A stretch of 34,046 nucleotides of DNA. Origin: Bacteriovoracaceae bacterium (GTDB lineage Bacteria; Bdellovibrionota; Bacteriovoracia; Bacteriovoracales; Bacteriovoracaceae). The translations under genes and the position numbers were made by a program. The notes under the pieces were generated by a model. It was not told the origin of the DNA. It saw only the letters and a list, made by a program, of their open reading frames with translations, and did not search any database. Positions within the stretch are counted from its first letter, which is position 1, and every line of letters begins with the position of its first letter. Shown here piece after piece: positions 7,313 to 16,165 of this stretch. The stretch spans positions 1 to 34,046 of the forward strand of contig JAIPEG010000028.1 of NCBI GenBank assembly GCA_021737405.1, written 5' to 3'.

Positions 7313-9076
7313 TTATAATTTCACAGTTCTTAATTTCTTATACACATCTACATTGTCTTGATCGTTAAATGTTACCTCAAGAAAAAGGAGCTGAGGAGAC
7401 TCATTCCAAAGATCAAGTTCCATTTGATATTCTTCTTTTGTGGTGACCCTTTTAACGGGGAGACCAATCGCCTTTATTATAGGGGTAAATTCAATACTGT
7501 GAGGAGTTGTCAGTAAGGAGAGGTAGTTCGATTCACTCGATTGCTGAGCGATTGGAAGAAGGTTAAAAATTCCTCCGCTATAATTATTGGCAATGATGAC
7601 AAGGAGAGGATAAGACCTATTTGTCTCCTTCATCAACAGGAGTGCATTAAAATCATGAATGAGGCTAATGTCGCCAATAAAGGCAACGGTCGGTTCTTTA
7701 GGCATAGCATCTTGAATACCTAGGCACATAGATAAATGACCTTCAATACCACTAGCGCCTCTATTGGTTATCGTCTGCCAATTTGAATCTCCTCCATAGC
7801 TACCAGCGTATGAGTCAAAACTCCTTATAAATGTAGAGTTTCCAATAAAGGCCAATTTTGCCTTGGTTAAAGTATCCACGGCGCGCTTTGAGATAAATGG
7901 ATATGACATGGGTGATTCTTCAATAATTTTTCTCTTAGACTTGATTAGCTCGTTCCAATTGATCAGCTCTCTCGATGGATAGCTATTCTCCTTGAGAGAT
8001 TTTGACAGAACATCGAGGACAATATTGGGGGAAATATCCCAGCGCTCAGTAAAGGAAAATCCTGGATCCTCATGATAGGTTCCTGGAGACACTAGAATAA
8101 TATCATTGGTGAGACCGTTTTTTAGAAGCTTTTGGCACAAGGGATAGTAGTGCTTACTGGTCAGGCGGTGACCAAAATGGACAATTAGGTCTGGCGACTG
8201 TTCTTCTAATGTCTTTAAAACTTCGGGATGATCAAAGGTCGGAAGGAGACCGTCCTCTGCACCATAGGAATACTTGAGACCAGAGGTAACATCACAACTA
8301 AAATTAGCCTGATAATTTTCAAGGAAGCGTGAAACAGTCTCTTTGTCATAGGGGCCAATTTCATGAAGAGGGCCAAAGACAATGAGCGGCCTCTTTGCTT
8401 CGATTATTTTCTTCGTAAGAATATCAAAGGCACTTGTGGGTAAAACTTTATTGGTTTTAGGAAATTCTAAAGACGATTTGTCTTTATTGAAGATGATCTC
8501 TGCTTCTTTTAACCAAGTTTCATCAATGGTTTCTTGGGTGTCATCTAATGGCTCTCTTAGAGGAACATTTATATGAAGGGGACCAGAAGGTGATTTTATG
8601 GCCTCGTGAAGGTGGTAACTAATTTTCCCTGCTAATGCTTTGGGAGGGAAGGTTTTTTGAGGCTCTGAAGCTGACCAGAAGTTCTTGCAATAGTCTCTTA
8701 AAACTTCAATTTGATTAATCGTCTGGTTTGCATCAGTTGCATTGAGTTCACCTGGCCTGTCTGCAGAGAGTATAATGAGGGGCACATGTGTTTTCTGGGC
8801 CTCAATGATGGCCGGAAGAAAATTGGCCACCGCCGTACCTGAAGTGCATACCAACGCCGCCGGCCTAAAAGAGGATTTTATAAAACCTAAGGCGCGAAAG
8901 GATTGGGCCCTTTCGTCAAAGCCAACATAAGCATTTGCTAAGGGATTCATGTGAATCGCCCTTAAAAGAGGAGCATTTCTCATTCCTGGGCAGCAAAAAA
9001 AATCTTTAACCCCAGCTTTAATAAACTGATCAATAATTAAGGCAGACCAAGCTTGGGCGTGATTATTGTGCTTCAC
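7313..9076 (-). CDS. menD: SEPHCHC synthase (2-succinyl-5-enolpyruvyl-6-hydroxy-3-cyclohexene-1-carboxylate synthase)
   Basis: This 587-residue thiamine-diphosphate enzyme joins isochorismate and 2-oxoglutarate. The N-terminal pyrimidine-binding domain has the activating Glu55 in GFDERAQSF, followed by TSGTAVAN and LSADRPGEL, characteristic of MenD. The C-terminal domain has the GD...NN diphosphate/Mg motif (GDISLIHDFN, then NNYSGGIF). The gene overlaps the end of menF by 14 bp and abuts menA. Length and motif order fit the family well. Confidence 0.96.
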   Translation of the reverse strand: MKHNNHAQAWSALIIDQFIKAGVKDFFCCPGMRNAPLLRAIHMNPLANAYVGFDERAQSFRALGFIKSSFRPAALVCTSGTAVANFLPAIIEAQKTHVPLIILSADRPGELNATDANQTINQIEVLRDYCKNFWSASEPQKTFPPKALAGKISYHLHEAIKSPSGPLHINVPLREPLDDTQETIDETWLKEAEIIFNKDKSSLEFPKTNKVLPTSAFDILTKKIIEAKRPLIVFGPLHEIGPYDKETVSRFLENYQANFSCDVTSGLKYSYGAEDGLLPTFDHPEVLKTLEEQSPDLIVHFGHRLTSKHYYPLCQKLLKNGLTNDIILVSPGTYHEDPGFSFTERWDISPNIVLDVLSKSLKENSYPSRELINWNELIKSKRKIIEESPMSYPFISKRAVDTLTKAKLAFIGNSTFIRSFDSYAGSYGGDSNWQTITNRGASGIEGHLSMCLGIQDAMPKEPTVAFIGDISLIHDFNALLLMKETNRSYPLLVIIANNYSGGIFNLLPIAQQSSESNYLSLLTTPHSIEFTPIIKAIGLPVKRVTTKEEYQMELDLWNESPQLLFLEVTFNDQDNVDVYKKLRTVKL

Positions 9077-10301
9077 AGTTCTCCCATTTCCAGGAATTTT
9101 GATCTTCAGTAGAATCTAAGTTTAAAAAGGACTTTAGCTTTGTCGCAGTTTCCTGCCATTCAGACATCGCATGAGAGCCGTCGACAATGCCAGCTCCAGC
9201 GAACGCCGTAAAAGTATCATTCTTAATGGATAGACTTCTTATCAAGACTGATATCTCAACGTAATCAGAGGTGATAACTCCAAAAAGACCAGCATAGTAA
9301 CCCCGCGGAGTATCTTCTGTTATTTTTATAAATTCTTTTGCTTTTAATGTCGGAGTGCCACATACGGCCGGTGTTGGATGAAGGGTCTTAATAAGGGTTA
9401 AGAGTGACTCAAGACTCCAATCATTGATCTCAACAGTAATGGGTGTTTTTAAATGCTGGAGACCTTGAAGTTCAAGAACTTCTCTCTTTCCTATCGTAAC
9501 TCTACCAAGTTCACTTGCCGTGCTGTTGATAAGTTCTACGACTGATTGGTGCTCCCGCCCTTCTTTGTCACTTGTTAGGAGTTCTTCTCTCCATTTCAAA
9601 TTCTGATCTTTGTCGTTATGATGAGGTCTTGTCCCTGCAATTGCTTCCAAGAAGAGTTTACCATCTTCTATTTTTAGCAGTGATTCAGGAGTGAATGATT
9701 GGAAGATTTCCTCTTTTGTATAAGGAAATGTCGCTTTATAGATATTGTTTTGTCTTCTTGTGAGGGCCTGAAAGAGTCCATAAGGGGAGGACCCTTCCCA
9801 TCTTCCAGAGAGTTTTCTTGAGAGTACGACTTTATTTAATCGATTCTCTTTGATCATCTTTAAAGCCGAGTTTACACCTTGCTGCCAATCATTAAAATTT
9901 GGCCTCTCTTCAATGATTTCTAATTTTTTTGAATTAAAATTTTCTTTATTAAAATCAAAATAAGGCAACCAAGACTGATTAACGGGAAGAGCGATCGTTA
10001 GGTTGTCACCTATCTTTCTTATAAGGCACTCGCAGACGATGTGTTCAGCACTTTCTCCTTCAAAATCTTGTAGGTAGAAACTAAAGAGCTCGTGGTCTTT
10101 TTTTTCAGTGGGGACAATTCTCTTTAATCCAAGAAATTGAGCTCCCTCTTTATTTTCCAAAAAGTAAGGCCGCGTATTTGAAAAGGGTAGTAGCTCTTTT
10201 AAGTCTCCTTTCCAATTGAAAATCCAAGTGGTCGTGTTACCCACTGTTTCGCTTGAGAACGAATCGCTAAAATTTAAGGGAAAATCTAATTTCTTAATCA
10301 C
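9063..10301 (-). CDS. menF: isochorismate synthase
   Basis: The 412-residue protein has a divergent N-terminal half and a C-terminal chorismate-binding domain. Diagnostic segments are KVVLSRKL, AIAGTRPH, a SDKEGREHQSVV stretch matching the usual S-KD-EH motif, HPTPAVCGTP, and EDTPRGYYAGLFG. It converts chorismate to isochorismate, the first committed step of the classical menaquinone route. The position between menG and menD supports MenF rather than a siderophore isochorismate synthase. Start and stop overlap by 4 bp with menG (ATGA type) and 14 bp with menD. Confidence 0.94.
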   Translation of the reverse strand: MIKKLDFPLNFSDSFSSETVGNTTTWIFNWKGDLKELLPFSNTRPYFLENKEGAQFLGLKRIVPTEKKDHELFSFYLQDFEGESAEHIVCECLIRKIGDNLTIALPVNQSWLPYFDFNKENFNSKKLEIIEERPNFNDWQQGVNSALKMIKENRLNKVVLSRKLSGRWEGSSPYGLFQALTRRQNNIYKATFPYTKEEIFQSFTPESLLKIEDGKLFLEAIAGTRPHHNDKDQNLKWREELLTSDKEGREHQSVVELINSTASELGRVTIGKREVLELQGLQHLKTPITVEINDWSLESLLTLIKTLHPTPAVCGTPTLKAKEFIKITEDTPRGYYAGLFGVITSDYVEISVLIRSLSIKNDTFTAFAGAGIVDGSHAMSEWQETATKLKSFLNLDSTEDQNSWKWENCEAQ

Positions 10302-11020
10302 TTCTCTCCAATGTAGAGTGTTGCAATACCAAAGGTTAAAGGGATCGCTCTTGTGTTATGAAATTTTGCCTGATTCATAAGGTCCAAAAATTTTTGGCCA
10401 TAGGGAAAGTCTTCTACCGTTTTATTTAAATAGCTATAAGCATCGCCATGACCACTAAAGAGATTGCCAATAAAAGGAAGAACCTTTCTAAAGTAAAAGA
10501 GGTAGATCCCACGGATTAATCTATTCGCTGGCAGAGAAAACTCCATAACCATCACCTGGCCGCCAGGTTTTAAAACTCGGTGCATTTCTTGAAGGCCTTT
10601 AAAACAATCGGGAAAATTTCGAATACCAAAACTTACGGTTGTCACATCCCATGAGTCACTTGGCTCTGGTAAATTACAACCATCCCCTATATCGAGATTA
10701 ATTTTTTCTTGTAATCCCTTTGCGGCTATTTTCTCTCTGCCAATAGCAATCATATTCTTAGACATATCGAGACCTCGAATAGAAGAGACATTCTTATTCT
10801 TAATGAGAATGAGGGGAACATCTGCTGTACCGGTGGCAAGATCAAGAATAGAGAGATGATCTTTATTTGGTAGCTCTTTTCGCATTCTATGGCGCCAGTA
10901 GACATCAATTCCCATACTGAGGAAACGATTCAGGGGGTCATAGGTGCCCGCTATATCATCAAAAATCTTATAACTTTCTTTTTTACGCTCACCTAATTGG
11001 TCTTGAGTATTTTCTTGCAT
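10298..11020 (-). CDS. ubiE: demethylmenaquinone methyltransferase (UbiE/MenG)
   Basis: This class I SAM-dependent methyltransferase makes the last step of menaquinone synthesis. The N-terminal signature FDDIAGTYDPLNRFLSMG is diagnostic of UbiE/MenG. The SAM motif is LDLATGTADVPL, followed by DMSKNMI, GDGCNLPE and FGIRNFPD. I place the start at ATG 11020 because TAAGGA lies six bases upstream. The frame can be extended to a TTG at 11056, which has no ribosome site. It is the first gene of menG-menF-menD-menA-menC and overlaps menF by 4 bp. No ubiquinone-specific gene is seen nearby, so a menaquinone role is likely. Confidence 0.95.
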   Translation of the reverse strand: MQENTQDQLGERKKESYKIFDDIAGTYDPLNRFLSMGIDVYWRHRMRKELPNKDHLSILDLATGTADVPLILIKNKNVSSIRGLDMSKNMIAIGREKIAAKGLQEKINLDIGDGCNLPEPSDSWDVTTVSFGIRNFPDCFKGLQEMHRVLKPGGQVMVMEFSLPANRLIRGIYLFYFRKVLPFIGNLFSGHGDAYSYLNKTVEDFPYGQKFLDLMNQAKFHNTRAIPLTFGIATLYIGEK

Positions 11021-11215
11021 GATTTCCTTATTTTTAAATAGTCTTTTATCTATCAAATATAAGCTATTTGGAGAAGAAGGAAGACTAGACAGTGTTAATT
11101 GCTACGCAGTGTCTTACGCTTGTCCATATGCTTCATAAAAGTCCTGAATTAGAATGTATTTACAGTATATTAGAGCAATGATAAATCCCTATTATCTCTT
11201 TTATATAAGGTCATT

Positions 11216-12190
11216 TTGAATATTGAATTTATAAAACAAATTCCTCCTAGTATTTTAAGTCGTTTAAAGGCGATCGACCTTGATGTGCCCTCTGTTCACG
11301 CTCACAAGGCCATAAATGAGCTTTTACAGCGTTCTGTCTTATTGGGTGGAAAAAGGCTTAGGCCTTTATTAACTTATCTATTTGCTGACTTTTATGATCT
11401 ACCACTAGAGAAGGTCGATATTTGTGCCAAATCTATTGAAATGGTCCATGCGGCGTCTTTGGCCCATGATGATGTCATTGATGAGGCGACTATCAGAAGA
11501 GGTACTCCGAGCATCAATATTCAAGCCTCAAACAAAAAGGCCGTGTTGGCCGGTGATTATCTATTGGCGGCCGTCATTGGTGATTTGTGCCGTGTAGGGG
11601 ATTTAAGGTTGGTTGAAGAAATGGCCCAGGTCATTGAACTCCTATCTGCTGGCGAGTGGCTACAATCTGACCTCGTCTTGAGTCGTGCCTACTCAGAAGA
11701 AAATCTCAATGAAATTGCCCTTAAGAAAACGGCCTCCGTCATGAGCTGGTGTGCCGTATCTCCGGCATTGATGAAAGGTTTAAGTAAAGAACTTGTTGAA
11801 TACTCTCGTCAATTTGGTCAAAACCTGGGAGTGGCCTTTCAGCTCTTAGATGACACTCTTGATTTTAGTGGAGATGGAAGAAAAGACGGACTTCTTGATC
11901 TAAAAAATGGCCAAATTAACGCTGTCTTATTTGAATGGTTAAAGCTTCATCCAGAGATTAAAAAGAAATTTCATGAAGGTGAAGATATTGTTCCTCTTTT
12001 CAATGAAGAGGGTCTTGAAAAGGCCCTTTCAATTGTCCAAGAAAGAGCGAAGGTTCATTTAAATAAATGTCGTGAAATATTAGAGATTCTCATCAGTGAA
12101 CTAGGCGGAACCGTTGATCCTGCCATTTTAGAGAAGAAATCAAGACCACTTCAATTTATCTTAAAGTATCTAGAAAACCGCCGCTATTAA
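11216..12190 (+). CDS. ispB: polyprenyl diphosphate synthase
   Basis: The 324-residue trans-prenyltransferase shows GGKRLRP at residues 44-50, the first Asp-rich motif DDVID at 85-89 with a following RRGTPS, and the second DDTLD in the LLDDTLDFSGD segment. It elongates allylic diphosphates with IPP to make a long isoprenoid chain; next to the men operon it probably supplies the menaquinone side chain. Chain length cannot be read by eye; the small residue at the fifth position before the first motif (S81, SLAHDD) would allow long products. The start is TTG 11216, supported by AAGG five bases upstream. It is divergent from the men operon and its stop directly abuts the stop of the convergent gene. 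The symbol is by family; a HepT/heptaprenyl type is equally possible. Confidence 0.88.
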   Translation: MNIEFIKQIPPSILSRLKAIDLDVPSVHAHKAINELLQRSVLLGGKRLRPLLTYLFADFYDLPLEKVDICAKSIEMVHAASLAHDDVIDEATIRRGTPSINIQASNKKAVLAGDYLLAAVIGDLCRVGDLRLVEEMAQVIELLSAGEWLQSDLVLSRAYSEENLNEIALKKTASVMSWCAVSPALMKGLSKELVEYSRQFGQNLGVAFQLLDDTLDFSGDGRKDGLLDLKNGQINAVLFEWLKLHPEIKKKFHEGEDIVPLFNEEGLEKALSIVQERAKVHLNKCREILEILISELGGTVDPAILEKKSRPLQFILKYLENRRY

Positions 12191-12676
12191 CTATTTCTTC
12201 TCACCTGCATAGCCAATATTTTTACAATGGGGAATGTGAACAAAGGCATCTTTTAGGCCTAGGTTACAACGCTCACCACCACTTAAAGTAATGCGAGGGA
12301 CTCTTCTTTTTATGGATTTTCTAAAAATGGTCTCATCTCTAGGAGTGGGGAGAGATGCTTTCGCTTTTCTTATGGCGACATTCACAACACAGGCCGTGAA
12401 TATATTCTTCCTGGGTCTTGTGACTTCTAGATCAAAGTAAAGTTCACCAGGTAAGACTCTCTTATTTTCAATCATTTGTTGTGGACTGTATGAGCGCTCT
12501 TTTAAAAGACTGATGGCCTTCTTTAATAGCTTTTCTTCGCCGTTATCGTATTCTTTAAAACGAATAACACAGTCGCTGTGTTCAAAGATAAACTCCTGCG
12601 CGCTCGTCGTTACGACTAAGAGAGTAAGGAGGGCGAAGAGAGTTTGCTTAATATAGTTTTGATGTCTTCTTTGCAT
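12191..12676 (-). CDS. small exported protein of unknown function, 161 aa
   Basis: No family is recognised. Residues 1-27 form a signal peptide (QTLFALLTLLVVTTSAQ). The mature protein is basic and has four Cys, which could form disulfides in the periplasm. The ATG at 12676 has a good ribosome site (AGAGGAAGC before it) and lies 61 bp inside the 3' end of pepP in another frame, so the signal peptide is encoded within the pepP coding sequence. It is the third gene of lysS-pepP-orf. The stop abuts the stop of the polyprenyl synthase gene with no base between. Confidence 0.75.
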   Translation of the reverse strand: MQRRHQNYIKQTLFALLTLLVVTTSAQEFIFEHSDCVIRFKEYDNGEEKLLKKAISLLKERSYSPQQMIENKRVLPGELYFDLEVTRPRKNIFTACVVNVAIRKAKASLPTPRDETIFRKSIKRRVPRITLSGGERCNLGLKDAFVHIPHCKNIGYAGEKK

Positions 12677-13971
12677 GCTTCCTCTATTTCCTTTACTTCT
12701 TTTGGTATTGAGCGAGTTAAATTCTCTGGTCCAGACTGAGTGATAAGGATATCATCCTCAATTCTGATACCCATTCCTTGCCATTTACTGGGGACAGATG
12801 CATCACCGACAGGCAGATAAAGACCTGGCTCACATGTAAAAACCATGCCTTCATCCAGTGTTAATTCTTCTAGTTGGTTGTCTAGGTAAGGGGATTGATC
12901 ATGAACATCAAGACCAAGCCAATGGCCTGTACCGTGGGGATAGTAAGCACGATAGGCGTCTTTTTCCCACAGTTCTTCAAAGCTTCCTTTCAAGATGTCT
13001 GCTTCTATGAGTGACTTTAAAAGGATTTGGCAGGTACTCGTATGGATTTCTTTAAGGGTGGCGCCAATCTTCATGTGTCCCATGGCGACTTTTTGAGAAT
13101 TAAGAACCACTTGATAAAGATCTTTTTGAGCGGGACTAAAAACACCATTTACTGGAAAGGTTCTTGTGACATCACTAGCGTATGTATTAACTTGAGCCCC
13201 AGCATCTATGAGAAGTAAATCTCCGTCCTTTAGGTTCTGATTATTGGCGATGTAGTGAAGAATGAGGGCATTTGTTCCCCCTGCTACAATTGAGTCATAA
13301 GCTGGACCCTCGCCATTTTCTTGAGCAAAGAGATAGCTAAGTAATTGATCGATTTCTTTTTCATTGACCCCAGGGGCGGCCAACGCCATTGCGGCCCTAT
13401 GACCGATGTCACTTAGTTCTGCGGCCTGCTTCATGGCCAGGATTTCATTTTGATCTTTTCTTAAGCGAAGCATCCCGATGAGAGGGGACAAGTGGTGCCA
13501 ATGTAGAGGAGTAAAATATTTTTCTTTTCTCTTTCCGCCAAGAGACTTTAAGGCTTTTGTGACCTTACTTTGAAGGTCGTGATTAAATAAGTTGTAATAG
13601 AGATTCTTATGGCCTTTGAAAAGGTCAGGAAGTCTTCTTGTGAACTCGTGATTTGGGTAGGCGCTATCAATAGGAAGAACCTCAGGTGCCTTTTCACTAC
13701 CAAGCCTTATGCCAGTCCACATTTCCATCTCTGGATTCTTCTCTTGTAAAAAGAGGTGACGCTCGACTTCTCCCTCAATTGTTTTCTTTAGGACCAATGT
13801 GGCATCAGGTTCGTTAAAACCCGTGAAATATTTAAAGTCACTATTTTGTCTAAAGGGAAATTCGGTATCATGACTTTTTTGTTTTAATCCAGCACCTGGA
13901 ATAATAACAATACCTTCATCGATTGATTTAAGAAGGTTGTCTTGTCTTGAAATAAAGCTCGTTTCTTCCAT
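12616..13971 (-). CDS. pepP: Xaa-Pro aminopeptidase (M24B)
   Basis: The 451-residue protein has an N-terminal aminopeptidase-P domain (about 1-150, with FRQNSDFKYFTGF) and a C-terminal pita-bread metallopeptidase domain. The dinuclear metal ligands are visible: IDAGAQ and SDVTRTF (two Asp), HGTGHWLG (His), FTCEPGLYLP (Glu) and IRIEDDIL (Glu). It releases N-terminal residues before proline in the cytoplasm. The ATG lies 2 nt after the lysS stop, so it is co-transcribed. The C-terminal tail after the last ligand is about 40 residues and overlaps the next gene by 61 bp. The length agrees with E. coli PepP. Confidence 0.94.
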   Translation of the reverse strand: MEETSFISRQDNLLKSIDEGIVIIPGAGLKQKSHDTEFPFRQNSDFKYFTGFNEPDATLVLKKTIEGEVERHLFLQEKNPEMEMWTGIRLGSEKAPEVLPIDSAYPNHEFTRRLPDLFKGHKNLYYNLFNHDLQSKVTKALKSLGGKRKEKYFTPLHWHHLSPLIGMLRLRKDQNEILAMKQAAELSDIGHRAAMALAAPGVNEKEIDQLLSYLFAQENGEGPAYDSIVAGGTNALILHYIANNQNLKDGDLLLIDAGAQVNTYASDVTRTFPVNGVFSPAQKDLYQVVLNSQKVAMGHMKIGATLKEIHTSTCQILLKSLIEADILKGSFEELWEKDAYRAYYPHGTGHWLGLDVHDQSPYLDNQLEELTLDEGMVFTCEPGLYLPVGDASVPSKWQGMGIRIEDDILITQSGPENLTRSIPKEVKEIEEACKEDIKTILSKLSSPSLLS

Positions 13972-13973
13972 AA

Positions 13974-15569
13974 TTAAAGAATACCTTTAATGAGTTGATT
14001 GACCTTTTTTAGACCTATGGTTCTCATGAAGCCCGCAAGTTTTGGTCCCTTTGGTTTATTAATGAGGATATTGTAGCAAAGAGGAAAAATGTCTCCAGGC
14101 TTAAGCTCTAATGAGTGCATGATTTCATAGAGTTTTTCATGAAGCTCTTCATCGCTTGAAAAATCTCCGTGACCATCAATCATTTGACTAACTTCTTGAA
14201 GATACTTCTTTCCGAGTTCATCTATTTCAAGTTTAGGAGCTTCTTTGTTGATAGAGAATTTAAAATCATCAGGAGCAAAGTTCTCAAGCCAATTAAGGGC
14301 GCAGTGGGCCCTCTCGTTAAATCGCCTTTCATCTCGATCGTTTTTAATTTGCTCTTGATAGTAATCCTTTGCCATCTGAATATTACCATCATGAATTTGA
14401 AGCACATTCGTTAAGTGGCGAAAGCTTGGCTGAAAAGGCATCTTAGAAGGGACAACTCCTAGTTGAGAGAGTTCATAGACTCTTTTGGCCATGGCCACTT
14501 TCTTCTCATTTCCTTCTTCTATTCCATAGGCGAGTCGTTCTTGGCGATCAAAGTCTTCATAAGTCTTAATAACGTCAAGATCAAAACTTACCGCAAAGTC
14601 GACGTTTGATTTATAGCTAGCAAAAATCCAACGAACCATTTCTGGCTCATAGATATTTAAGACATCATTTACTGTTACGACCTCTCCACTAGAAGAACTC
14701 ATCTTTCCGCCCTTGCCTTTAATGGAGACAAAGTCGTATTGAAGATAAATTGGCGCCTTCCAATCAAATATTTTTACAATGTCTTTGGCCGTACTAAATG
14801 AACCACCCTGGCTAGAGTGGTCTTTTCCACCTGGCTCAAAGTCTACTTTTTCATAGGCCCATCTCATGGGCCAATCCACTCGCCAAGGAAGTTTTAAGCG
14901 ACTTGTTTCTGTAAGTGTTTCGCAGCCATCGTGACCACAGTTATCACAATGATAAGAGAGCTTTGAACCATCCCATTTCTTTTGATTGATCTTATTGTCG
15001 GTGTTGCATTTTTCACAATACACAGACACCGGAAGCCATTCTGCTGATAGAGGTTCTTTTCTAAATTGATTAAGAATCGTTTTAATGGTCTCAGTTTCAT
15101 TTAATGCTTTTTCGATTCCTTTTACATATTCACCAGCTCGGTATTTCTTTGCTTGATAGAGGGGCTCAACAGCGATGCCAACCTTTTCTAATTGGGATTC
15201 AAAGCTCTTCTCATGTAAGGCCGCATAAGACTCTCGCTCTCCGTATGGGTCAGGAGTATCAACAATTGGCTGGAACATAAATTTTTCTAATTCATCTTGC
15301 TTAGGCATATTTTTGGGTATTTTTCTAAACGTATCGTAATCATCCCAGCTAAAAATAAAGCGTGCCTTCTTGCCTCTTTTTCTTAAGGCCCTTGCCACAA
15401 AGTCTACGGTGATAACTTCTCTAAAGTTTCCAAAGTGAACCGTACCTGATGGAGTGATCCCACTGGCCAGGGTGTAAGTGTCTTTATCGCCAATTTGTTT
15501 GATGATTCGATCGGCCGTAATATCGGCCCAATGGACGAGATTTTGGGAATTTTGATCATTTTTACTCAT
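13974..15569 (-). CDS. lysS: class I lysyl-tRNA synthetase
   Basis: This 531-residue protein is the class I (LysRS1) form, unrelated to the common class II LysU/LysS. The HIGH-type motif is HFGN at residues 45-48 after the SGITPSG leader, and the KMSKS-type motif is KMSSS at 289-293. A zinc-ribbon-like insertion has C185, C188, C208 and C211. The C-terminal helical bundle follows from about 350. It charges tRNA-Lys. Class I LysRS is known from archaea, spirochaetes, alphaproteobacteria and scattered other bacteria. AGAGGA lies eight bases before the ATG. It is the first gene of a unit with pepP and the small exported protein. No class II copy is in the window. Confidence 0.95.
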   Translation of the reverse strand: MSKNDQNSQNLVHWADITADRIIKQIGDKDTYTLASGITPSGTVHFGNFREVITVDFVARALRKRGKKARFIFSWDDYDTFRKIPKNMPKQDELEKFMFQPIVDTPDPYGERESYAALHEKSFESQLEKVGIAVEPLYQAKKYRAGEYVKGIEKALNETETIKTILNQFRKEPLSAEWLPVSVYCEKCNTDNKINQKKWDGSKLSYHCDNCGHDGCETLTETSRLKLPWRVDWPMRWAYEKVDFEPGGKDHSSQGGSFSTAKDIVKIFDWKAPIYLQYDFVSIKGKGGKMSSSSGEVVTVNDVLNIYEPEMVRWIFASYKSNVDFAVSFDLDVIKTYEDFDRQERLAYGIEEGNEKKVAMAKRVYELSQLGVVPSKMPFQPSFRHLTNVLQIHDGNIQMAKDYYQEQIKNDRDERRFNERAHCALNWLENFAPDDFKFSINKEAPKLEIDELGKKYLQEVSQMIDGHGDFSSDEELHEKLYEIMHSLELKPGDIFPLCYNILINKPKGPKLAGFMRTIGLKKVNQLIKGIL

Positions 15570-15761
15570 GGCAGCTATCCTCTAGGGCTTCGACTCAATT
15601 ATCGCGGGTTTCAAGATGAAAGGCATATTAGCAAATCAAGACGCTATAGACTAGAGGCAATCACTTGAAATGACGTCGTTAATGGCCGGTAAATAGTGAA
15701 TTCTTTGTTAAATTTGAGACACCAGCTTTTAAGCTCCCTTCACTTGGGGTAAGGTATCCTG

Positions 15762-15947
15762 ATGGTAGTTCAATTTATCCTAAAGGGATTATTTTTTTAC
15801 TTTCTGTTTCTCTTTGTTCGCTCCTTTATCAAGGGCGCAAGTGGAGCTAAAAACGTCAAAGAGAATAATACCCATCAAACAAATGGCTTTAAGAGCTCAT
15901 CTTCAAAGAGAGAAGATGTTGTAGAAGCTGACTTTAGAAGACTCTAA
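15762..15947 (+). CDS. small single-pass membrane protein, 61 aa
   Basis: The peptide has one N-terminal transmembrane segment (about residues 3-20, very aromatic: LKGLFFYFLFLF), a polar Ser/Lys-rich middle and a C-terminus reading EDVVEADFRRL. Small bacterial membrane proteins with a comparable acidic -VEAxF- tail are widespread, but I cannot name the family. AAGG is seven bases before ATG 15762. It is divergent from lysS (192 bp apart) and stands alone before the receiver gene, 218 bp upstream of it. The function is unknown. Confidence 0.65.
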   Translation: MVVQFILKGLFFYFLFLFVRSFIKGASGAKNVKENNTHQTNGFKSSSSKREDVVEADFRRL

Positions 15948-16165
15948 TTCTATATAGAATTATTCATAAAATAGATTATTTACCAAAATTCATGGCGTTT
16001 ATTTAAAATACGGGCCTTTATTTTTCATTTTAGGGAGCTCTCAAATATTTATAAGGTGTTAAAAATAGGGAAATATTCCAATTTTCTTGGCTTTTTTCGG
16101 GTTTTACAGGTGAGTCGGCTGATAATGACTCTAAGAGTTTTTGCCCCCCAGATTGGAGGAAATTT

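Noticed and set aside
11021..11056. Extension of ubiE to a TTG start at 11056, adding 12 residues
   Set aside because: No ribosome site precedes the TTG, while ATG 11020 has TAAGGA at ideal spacing and gives the normal UbiE N-terminus.
16112..16131. GAGTC...GACTC hairpin before the receiver gene, considered as a riboswitch or attenuator
   Set aside because: The stem is only five base pairs with a ten-base loop, and no conserved riboswitch core or terminator follows.
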